From Cryoendolithus antarcticus (Eukaryota > Ascomycota > Dothideomycetes > Cladosporiales > Cladosporiaceae): 64,000 nucleotides of DNA. Positions 31,784 through 41,100 of the stretch are shown here, one piece after another. The first letter of the stretch is position 1, and each line of letters opens with the position of its first letter. Both the position numbers and the translations under genes were made by a program. The notes beneath the pieces are model-generated. The model had not been told where the DNA came from. It saw nothing but the letters and a program-made list of their open reading frames with translations, and ran no database searches. The stretch is from NCBI GenBank assembly GCA_002077065.1, contig NAJO01000008.1, positions 1,171,145 to 1,235,144 of the forward strand, in the 5' to 3' direction.

Positions 31784-33518
31784 ATGGCCTCCAAGCCCGT
31801 TGGTGCAAATTCGGGTGTCAATGTAGGCACCCTGAACGCTGACGGACATGCCAATACCCATGTCGGAGATATCTATAACAGTAGGTCGCACAGCACATTT
31901 CCCATGATAAGCACTGACGACTTCTCTCGATCATACCTATAACTATTCGATTCGTCAGCGGCAGTCAGATCAGATCCCAGATGGCAAAGCCAAGAACGAG
32001 CTATTGCTCCGTGCAATCACAAAGGGCCAAACCGCCCGGGTTGTCCATCTACTGGGAACAGGCGCCGATATCGACTACCAGGATCAAGAGGGCCAGGGCG
32101 TACTCCACTATGCCATCGCTTCAGGCCATGAACACGTTTTCGACGTCTTGGTACATCGCGGCGCGGACGTTGACCTCGAAAGCCCACTGCAAGGCACTCC
32201 ACTGTGCGCCGCAGCGCAATTGCAGCGATGGTCCATAGTAGAGAAGCTCATCGAGATGAAAGTCGATGTCAATTTAGCAACTGACCTGAAAGGCACACCC
32301 TTACATTGGGCGTGTAGGTGGGGCAATACGGACATCGTAGATCTGCTCCTAAGGCATGGCGCCCTATCTGGAGTCCTGATGGACATTTCGCTGGTCAAAG
32401 CTAGTTCGCTGCGAGTAGACCATGAACATGTCAAGGCCCTGGACCCCGAAAAGACTACAAGATTACAAGGTGTGCCAGTGTCTGATGTACGTACGGCGTT
32501 GCTACTAGCCGCACAATTCGGACACCAAGGCAGTCTTCTCTCGTTTCTCAAGTCATATACTCAGCGCAGTGAGATATTGACGTTACAAGCGGAAGGTCAG
32601 CTGGCGTTGCGTTACGCTGTCTGTCACGGCTCCCGCGACAGCGTGCGCATGCTTCTTCAACATCATATCAGTCCTGACAGCGACGAGGATCCCGAGGGTA
32701 ATCGCGCGTTGCTCGTCGCATTTGAGCATGAGCGCTGGGATCTGTTCGAAGAGCTACTAAAGCACAATGCTCGGACGAATGTTGTACAGCGCGACGATAG
32801 ATCTATGTTGCGGTTGCTTCTTTCAGCCAAGTGCGATGACACCAAGCGTGAGCACTCCAAGCAGTTCTTTCTTGCCCGGTGGCACTCGTTTACGCTTACC
32901 CACTATCCTGTGGCCCAGCTGATCAATAGCGATCGCGACCGATTCCTCCGCATGCTGCTCAAGGTCAGGAATGACTTCGCAAGCGCTCTGCGCAGGCAAG
33001 ACATCGGCACGCTGGAGATGCACTTCATTTACCAAGTTGCCTGCGTGGAAGACTACACGTTATTCAGTACCATGCAGAATTTGGGTGGCAACATCGACGT
33101 TACGGATCATCCGGGCAACACCGCTTTGTCCTTGGCCACGAACGTGGGCGATATTGAAGCTATGAAGCGGCTCCTCGCTGCATCAGTGAGTGCTGAATTA
33201 GCCTTTGAACCTGAACACCGCAGACCCTTGATACTTGCAGTCGAGAACCTCCATGTGGAAGCCGTGGAACTTCTCCTGTCCAAGGATGCTAACCCGAACG
33301 TCACTAATCCCGACGGCTGGACTCCACTGCATTTCGCCGCAGAGCATGGCCGCGTGGATATCATCGAGCTTCTCATCAAGGCTGGTGCTGGTATTGACGC
33401 GAAAGATGCCGACGGGTACACTCCCATCGAGGTCGCCCTCAACTGGCAGCAACGCAAAGCCATGAACGCGTTGGAAAGGCTTGGTGCAGCTCCAGTGGAT
33501 TCAAGTCTTTTGATCTGA
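31784..33518 (+). CDS. Ankyrin-repeat protein with a RHIM-like N-terminal motif
   Basis: Exons 31784-31880 and 31969-33518 give 548 residues; the acceptor was chosen by frame, and an AG 14 nt downstream also fits. The N-terminus is Gly/Asn-rich, with V-N-V-G-T-L-N at residues 12-18 and 'HVGDIYNN' at 26-33. This wording is close to the RHIM amyloid core [IV]-Q-[IV]-G-x-x-N and to fungal amyloid-signalling motifs. The rest is ankyrin repeats: N-terminal repeats such as 'GTPLHWACRWGNTDIVDLLL', a degenerate middle, and C-terminal repeats such as 'GWTPLHFAAEHGRVDIIELL' and 'LIKAGAGIDAKDADGYTPIE'. There is no membrane helix. A repeat protein fused to a prion-like motif would fit signalling with STAND receptors, but this is inference. 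Confidence 0.8.
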
Positions 33519-33718
33519 GCGAGCGTAACCCTATGCGCGCGCCCTGAATGTGCAACAGTGTGCACAAAGAGTACCTAGCGTATAATGCCGATCATGTATG
33601 ACAAGCAGACATGACATATGTATCCGCCGGCATTGCAGCAACGTTGTGAAACGTCAGCAGGAACATCAGCAACGACGGATCTTCGTGCAGTGCGTACGCT
33701 CTTGGGCCCTCAGCCCGT

Positions 33719-34952
33719 TCACACTGCGGTACTTCCGACCTTCACATGCTCAACCCTACAAGTCCCATGGAACACGCCACCAGCCCTGAAGCAATCCAAA
33801 CACAATCCCCACAACCTATCCTTCTGCAACTTCTTCACCAACTTCAGCTTCGCCTCGAACGCCTCTGTCAACGGAAGACAGAAATCGCATTTGTCGCAGT
33901 CATCGTAATCCGGCACTCTGAACTCACGGATCCTCTCGACTACATCGCCAATCTCATGTTTCGCCCAGGCTGAAGGCGGCCAGAGCTCAGCGTCTCGCAT
34001 AGCGGCGAGGTAGCTGGGAGCAGCCTGAGAGTCCACCGCACAGATGACGGCTGGATCTGACCCTGCCGGTGCTGGTTCGGGGTCAGTGTCGGGGGGGCAG
34101 TCGATGCAATGCTTCGACTCTTTGCCTAGCGCGACGGCGCAGAGCTCGAGCAGGAGGTCGATGTCGAAGCGCAAGGAGGCTTCTGCTGCTATGTGACGCA
34201 GACGCAACGCCCCAGCTATGTTATCGTCGGACTGCGAAGTTGCACCAACCTTCATCGGTCGCGGCGCAGTGAAGATATAGCGATTCGTGAAGCGTGTGAA
34301 AAAGACTGCGTCGTTGAGATGGTAGGCAGCTTGCACCATCGTAGCTGTATCGTCGAGCAGATTCGCGGCATAGATGTTGTCGAACCAGGGCGTGCAGGCG
34401 CGGGAGATCGCTTCCACGCATTGGTACTTCGCTGCTAGTGTGCCGACGTGGAGCAGCTTTTCGGGAGCGAGGCGAGCGGGGAGATAGAGGTTCTTGAAGT
34501 GGATGATGTTCAAGATGACCACCAGTGCGTCGCTATCTGGCTCGCGGAGCGGTACCTGTTTGCCTACTTCAGTGTTGGGACTTAGACTTGTCAGGGCTGA
34601 GTCTGTCGCCGGCGGCTGCGGTAACGGAGTGGCGATTGGCGTGGCGAGGATCGCTTTGAAGACCGGAGATGCAAGTGAGAGGGCGGCGGACGAGCATCGA
34701 AAGCCGGCACTGCGTGGAAGTCAGCACCAGCGCCGGCACATCGTTTCATTAGACCGACGTGTCGCGCGTGACCCAGCCACTCGTCACCACTAGTAACACA
34801 TCACCGTCCTCCGAGACGTCGATGATGATTTCGGGGACTGCAGGTGCAGCCGGGACGAGGTCGAGTGGTGGTGGCGCACTGCGACGCCGCTTTGGTTCGC
34901 GCTCGCCGTTGATGTGCTCGCTATTTGGCTGAGCGATGAGTGAGTCTGCCAT
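33719..34952 (-). CDS. BTB/POZ-domain protein with Cys-rich tail (third copy)
   Basis: Reverse-strand exons 34952-34759 and 34709-33719 give 394 residues. A basic N-terminal tract ('EREPKRRRS') precedes the BTB fold: 'EIIIDVSEDGDVLLVVTSGW', then 'SSAALSLASPVFKAILATP', then 'LVVILNIIHFKNLYLPARLA'. The C-terminal half has paired cysteines ('CDKCDFC', 'GLCLDCF'), a pattern related to the tails of the two tandem BTB genes at 18.5-20.9 kb. The donor that keeps frame (GTCGGT at 34758) is weak, so the exon join is uncertain by a few codons. The role is unknown; many such genes exist in Dothideomycetes. Confidence 0.75.
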
Positions 34953-35407
34953 GGTGCGATTGGGGCCGCGGTTACAGGTGATAGACAGTCAAGTCAAGAA
35001 GGGGGTGAACAGGAAGACTACTTAGCAACCAACAATGACAATACGAAGTGAAGCTGTGATTGTGAGGCTGGTACGAGAAGTCTCGGTCGCTCTTTCCTTC
35101 AGCGCCTCTAGACATTTATGGCGTTCTGAACCCTTCAGCGTACTGTCGAACAGACTATGTGGCACTCGTTGACAGAGCGTCGTGGGATCGTCCGCAACAT
35201 CGCTCCCCGACCTCTGGCTGCGCATGCCCGACCGAAGCGAGCGAAACTTTGCAGTCAAGGCTCCACTCTCATACTTGATGCAGACACGCTATTGCCAGGA
35301 GCCTGTACTGTCTGTGAGGCGAGGCTCTAGGAGCTCATAGTTACCTCCACCGCCAGCAAGCTGCTCATTTGCTTCTGCTGTCTGTAAGATCCTTGAGATG
35401 AGGAGCT
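34953..35407. other. Intergenic, no gene seen
   Basis: About 455 bp upstream of the BTB gene and downstream of the ChAPs gene. A small frame at 35022-35258 has no signature. Confidence 0.45.
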
Positions 35408-37730
35408 TCAGCCTTCTGTGCCGTCGCTTCTGAACGCTGCACACAAGCCAGCATACTGATGCGTCAAGTCCAGGATATGCTGTGGTAGGCTCGTCGCTTG
35501 AATGATACTCCGCACTTTGACGGCACCGTCATCTTCGATAAGCTTTCGTATCGCATAGTATAGATCAGGTGAGAACTGCGAAACGTCAGTATGGTTCACT
35601 CACTGTAGCACACAGTAGCAGCTTACCTCAGAGTACCACCGATACTGCCAAGCAATCAGCCTGATCAGCGCCCCAAGCACGCCTCTATTATCACCATGCC
35701 GTTCATACAATCTGAGCACTCCACGCATCGCCTTCGGACTGAATCGCATACTAAGACAAGCTTGCCACGCCTCCACAGCCTCATCAGGGTGATGCAGTCG
35801 CTCGGCCAGTTCACCCAAGATCTCCCACTCCTCAGAGTTCTTCTTATAGGCTAGCTGTTGCTGCTTGTACTGCGCTGCTTCCGTCCGCCATATGGTGTAA
35901 ATGCGGAGATCTTCGTATAGCACCATGAAGAGGTTGTCAAGCCAACGTTCGCAGAGTCGCTTGTGTTGGAACTGAACGTATTGCTGATGTGTAGGGTCGC
36001 TGCTGGGAGGTTGTGGTTGCGGTGTCTCGGCACCGGAGCGGACTGTGACCGAGCTGGACGGCTTCGATACATCAGGCTCGAGGTGTGATGCGGCGGCGGG
36101 TGGTTCTTCGCCGTCTTCTCCCTCTTCAGACGAAGAGGTGGAAGGTAGCGGTTCCGGCTCCCCATGCCCATTAGGTTTTGGTGTGTCGGTGCCACGTAGT
36201 GCGATCGTGCTGGCGTTCTGGCTCTTGCCACTGGGCACAGGCTGTCGCTCATTACGATACTCTTCCTCCATCACAAAGACCTGACTTCGGATCTTGAGCA
36301 GCTGATCCCAGCCGATCTTCTTCGTGATCTCCGTCAGAAGCATGTATGCTTTGTGGAACGTGCCCTTGTAGTTCCCTGCTGCTAGTCGTCGAAGAGTTGG
36401 ATGTACCTCTTGGTCACCCGGTGTAGCGCCTGCGTCGTCGATCTCGTCACACAAAGTTTCCGGCGCCAAAGGGAGTGAGATCCGTGATGGCTCAGGTAGT
36501 CGAGGTGCATCTTTGTCTTGGTATGTGAACATCGGACAAGAATTCAGTGTCAGCAAAGCCAACTCCCAGTTCTCTTGCGCCACGTAGATTTCTGCCAGTC
36601 GAGCCCATGTCCCAAATTCGCTGGGTGCTGAGACCACACCTCGCTTTGCGATCTCGAGAGCAAGCTCACTTCTGCCTTTCCGATTGCAGAACTCCGCTTG
36701 GCAGTCAAGTAATGAGTAGTCCATTGGCAGTTCCTCGATCGCTTCATGCAGCAGTGTGATGGCCTTTACCTCTTCATCGCCGGCGATGTAGACGCGGGCG
36801 AGTAGCGATGAGATCTCTGGGTCCTTTTCTCGCAGCTTCTGGAACAGATTGATACCGGATGCAAAACGCCCGGTGATGCGTATGTAGTGGAGCAGGCCAG
36901 ACGTCAAATGATTCGAGACGAGGTTAGGGACCTGTATCTCCGGGTCTGAGCCAAGTTGCCATCCTACACTGCGTCAGTGCTGCGTTTACTACCGCTGAGA
37001 TATGACATACCATTGAAGAACAGCTTCTCCGCCGCATCCAGGAAACGTTGCTCTTGTTCGGTGCTCGTGATCGGATTGAACCTCCGCACACCTATAATAC
37101 GCTTGATGGTATCGCCAGAACCGTTGTCCGCGTACGAGTATGCTCTCAGCACACTGCACAGGTATGTCTCCAGCCAATGTTCCTCAGTAGCCTCTAGCTT
37201 GTTCCCTCGCTCGTCAACACAGTAGCTCTCCACAGTCCCGGGTATTTGCACTTGAACGCGCATATCCACTCGTGAGAAGGCATTGTAGCAGCTGACGGAA
37301 TGCGATCAGCTACAAGCTCGCGCGGGCTACCATTTTAGAGACTCACTCACCAGTATAGACCGGACGTCACTCTGTTGATCTTGTCGGTTGGTGTGTAGGT
37401 CAAGGTGTTGATATATGCCGCCAAGCTTGCTGAGGAAGAGGCATCAATGCCTGTGACATGGTGGTATACCCCTACCTGCATCTCCACTTAGCCAAAGTCG
37501 AATCGTCCGCATCCTTCGATCCATCGTACCTGCCGCGTGGTCGATTTGTTGGGTTGCTTCACCAGATGCACTAGATCTGGTGGACCAAGCTCGCGCAGCC
37601 CTTGGAGACTGTCCGTCCGTATCTCCACGACGGAGTGTGAGTCGTCTTCGAAGAGCCTACAACATGTCTTAGCGTCGTTGCCCTTCGAGTGTTCCCCCTA
37701 CACGTACTCTGGCACTGCTGGCTGTGGCAT
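35408..37730 (-). CDS. BCH1: ChAPs family protein (BCH1/BUD7), exomer cargo adaptor
   Basis: Chs5-Arf1-binding proteins form the exomer coat that carries chitin synthase and other cargo from the trans-Golgi to the plasma membrane. Six reverse-strand exons (37730-37708, 37656-37530, 37475-37351, 37291-37011, 36963-35627, 35575-35408) give 686 residues, normal for ChAPs. Family text includes 'LRELGPPDLVHLVK', 'TGIDASSSASLAAYINTLTY', 'CYNAFSRVDMRVQVQIPG', 'LLHYIRITGRFASGINLFQK' and TPR-like helices such as 'FGTWARLAEIYVAQENWELA'. A Ser/Glu/Pro-rich insert of about 90 residues interrupts the C-terminal TPR part. The first exon codes for only about eight residues. At one junction the usual Trp-Cys becomes Cys-Cys ('GLYCCYNA'). 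BCH1 and BUD7 are close; the symbol is by family, not by proven orthology. Confidence 0.9.
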
Positions 37731-38160
37731 TTCCGCCCTGGCTTTTCACCTAGTACCCTTACAGTACCAATGCGGACTCGAGATGGATGTTGAAGTGTAC
37801 GGTGCCACGAGTATTGCGTTTTGGACGCGTGATCGAGCGAGAAGGCTAGACTTGACTGAAAGTAGATTATATGGCTGAGGAGTGTGAGTACACGCAGTAG
37901 AGACGACGCCGCAGTAGTGAATTCATGTACATAAGGCATAACATGTGGCAGCACTAGCTTTAATGCAGGGGAAGATCCCCGCGCTTCCCCGACGCGACGC
38001 GTTCCTTGTATGCATGTGTGAACGCCCGAGTTGCCTACTCCTAGCACCACCCCAGACTGCATGTGGCCCATCAAATCCACACTCCATTTACCAAGCCATC
38101 GACAGCTGGTTCCAATCATCATGATCATCATCCGTCGATGACAGCCATCAGGGAATCAAC
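37731..38160. other. Divergent promoter between BCH1 and HIR3
   Basis: 430 bp shared by two head-to-head genes. No specific element recognised. Confidence 0.5.
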
Positions 38161-41100
38161 ATGTCCGGCTTTCACGCGCTCAATATCGAATCAGATGATG
38201 AATCCGACATCGAGATCGATGACACCAAGGAGATCCAAATCGAGGAAGCCCTGAAGCTCTATCAGAATGCTCTAAAGTACCATGTCGAAGGACCCTCATC
38301 TTTCTCACAGGCTGCCGAGGCGTATCAGGAGCTGTTCGCCTCCGAGATCTTCGACTATCCAGAGTCCCAACCGGAACTTCGCCGCATCGAGTTGTACGGT
38401 CCCATCGTAGACTCAGACTCAGACTGGCGCGAAGGAGATGCTGTTGCGAGTTTCGCGCCCGTGTCCCTCGAGTCTGGCCCAAGCACATTACCTCAGATCC
38501 TGCACCTGTCGCACAAGAACTACGCCCAGTTCCGGCTCGACTCATTACTTGCAACCTTTGACGAGCTCAACGTGACCATTCGTACTATCCTGGCTGTTGC
38601 GAGCACGGCACTCGAGCACTTCGTGGAGGCGCTTGACAAGGACGACTCTGACACCGACCTTTGGAGCCGGACGGCCACGGTCGGAGATGTACTCGATAGT
38701 GAGCGTATCGCTCGCTTCTGCCTGGAGGCTGTGCTGGAGGGCGATGCCGAGAGTCTGGACAGTATGATGAGTCTTCCCGGACTTGAGGATGGTCTGGCTG
38801 CTGAGCACTTGCGCAATGTTATTGGTAAGGTGCAGGATGATGTTTCACTTCTTCAACTCCCGATACGAAGGGGCAAACGACATGGTCTTCTGCGGCTGTT
38901 GAAGAAGCGCCTGGATCCCTACGACGGCATTGTCTTGCGGAGTTTGGCGCTACGTGACACTTCACAATACTTGGTCAAGCATGTCACGGCAGCTCAAAGA
39001 CATGTGCTCGATGCGCCCGCTTCATGGGTGGATCTTGGCAGTCAATTGCTGCACCAGCTTGCGATACGCGACCACAACTCCAAGCAAGGGACTGCAATCA
39101 TGTTCAACGTTGGCCGAGATGCGATCCTTCGAGATGCAGATGTGGCAAGCTACGCTGCGTCGGCATTGCTTGGCGGAAGTACAGTAGTCGTTGACGCTCA
39201 AATACCAATGACGGTCGATGAACAATTTCCTGGCCTGGATCACGGGCTGCCAACCGTGCAGCTGCCGTCTTTCGCTGCGAGTATTGAGGACCAGGCAGTC
39301 GATGATGCAACGGCTGGCGTGGACTCCCGAGCAAGTGAGCCTACCTCTCTCAGTCTACCAACTCGGAAACGATCCGCAGACGCCGCTGCGTTGGGAGATG
39401 GCACGGAAGAGAGCCGCATTAAGAGCAGGCGCACTCGTGCGCGCGAGTCGCGAGGTGACTCTCTTCCCGATACTGCCGAGGGACGACAGGCTGCAGTCGA
39501 TGCGAACATACTCTGGGAGCAGGATCAGTCACTGAACGAGCGCCAGCTTGCCGATGTGTGGTTGTTTGAGACTATCGGCAATCTGTTCGAGCGTGTCAGA
39601 ATCTCTGGCTTTGGACACGGGCAACACATCAGGCAGGAACTTGAATCTGCTAAACCTCTATCAGACGATGATCAAAATGTTGAAGGCACTCCAGACCACG
39701 GGGCGATGAGAAGCGCTCGGGCAGACTTGTTCAGCTTCCTCAAGAACTTCAACGACCAGGACGCGCGCATGCTGCTCGTTGGTGGCGAAATTCCCGATCT
39801 GGAGACTGCCGCAGTGGCCGCGAGTGCCGCCAAGAACACACAGTCCAGTCAGTCACAGCTTCAGCTGTCCATGATCTCGATGCCAGAAGATGGCTTGGAG
39901 TCGTTTCTATGCAACGTGAACGCCGCGTGGCTGTCTCTTGGCGAGGTAGCCTATCGCTACATACAGCATGTATTGCTTCCACCAGATGCGACAGATCCGG
40001 AGGGCAACACATATGTCCAGCATACTTGGTCTGAGGAGCTCAAGGCGACCGTCGTGCGGACATTGGTCAAACTCGACGAAGAGATCACAGAACAAACGCT
40101 CACGGACCTGGAAACGGCAATAGCAGCCACGCGCGACAATGCCCATGACATTGCCGCAACCCGACTTCTCATGTTGGCTGCCATGGTTCAAGCCGTGTAC
40201 GAAATACATCTCGACATCTACTGCCTCATCTTACAGCCACTCAGTGGCATTGACACAGACACCATCTCTCAGCAAGGTCACCGATTACAACGCTGGGCAT
40301 CCATTGCACGGGAGGTTTTGTGGCATGCTAGCTCGGCTCAGCCTCCGAGCTTGGATCTCAAGACTCGGTTCATGTGGTGCACCACTCTACACGTCGCGGC
40401 ATCCCCAACTAGTGAGCAGCATCACGTCTTGGAGTGCATGCAAGATCTTCGGGCAGAGCTGGTCGTCAAAGACAGTCCTGTGATTCTATTGCACAACAAT
40501 GCCGTCATGCCAGAAATCTCGATCGCCGTTCTTGACTGCAAGATCTCGGAACTCTCTAACAGAGATTTCTTTGCTAAGCTGGCAGAGACGGGATCGGGGA
40601 ATCCTGTTGCTACTATTGAAAGCTTGGAGCCGTTGCTGGAAGCTTTACAGGAGGGCCCCACAGATTGTGACGATGGAGGAGAGCAGCCCGATGCTTCTGA
40701 GTCTGTTCCGAGTGCACTCCTGCAGTTCGTCAGCGACAGCAGTACCTCGGTCAAACTCGCGTTGTGGCAGAGACTGCGCGGTGCCTACCTTGCAATCGAG
40801 TACCCGCCTATGGCTGTCGGGTGTAGCTTCCGCATGTTACGTCTCGTGGTGGATGACCTACAAGAACTCGACTTCACCTCAACGACCACTCAAGATCGCC
40901 GCAGCACGGTCTTGAAGTGTGTACGCACATCACAAGTGCTCGTTGCAGAGCTCTTCGCGCATGTCAAGGACTCCGCTGCTGCTTTATCATGTCTTGACGA
41001 CGCCCGCTTGGCTGATGCAGTATCTGTGCTCGGCGAGCTCCTTCACCTCCTTCAAGTCTTCAATATCTTCGAGGACGGCATACAGGTAGGCAGGGCTCAG

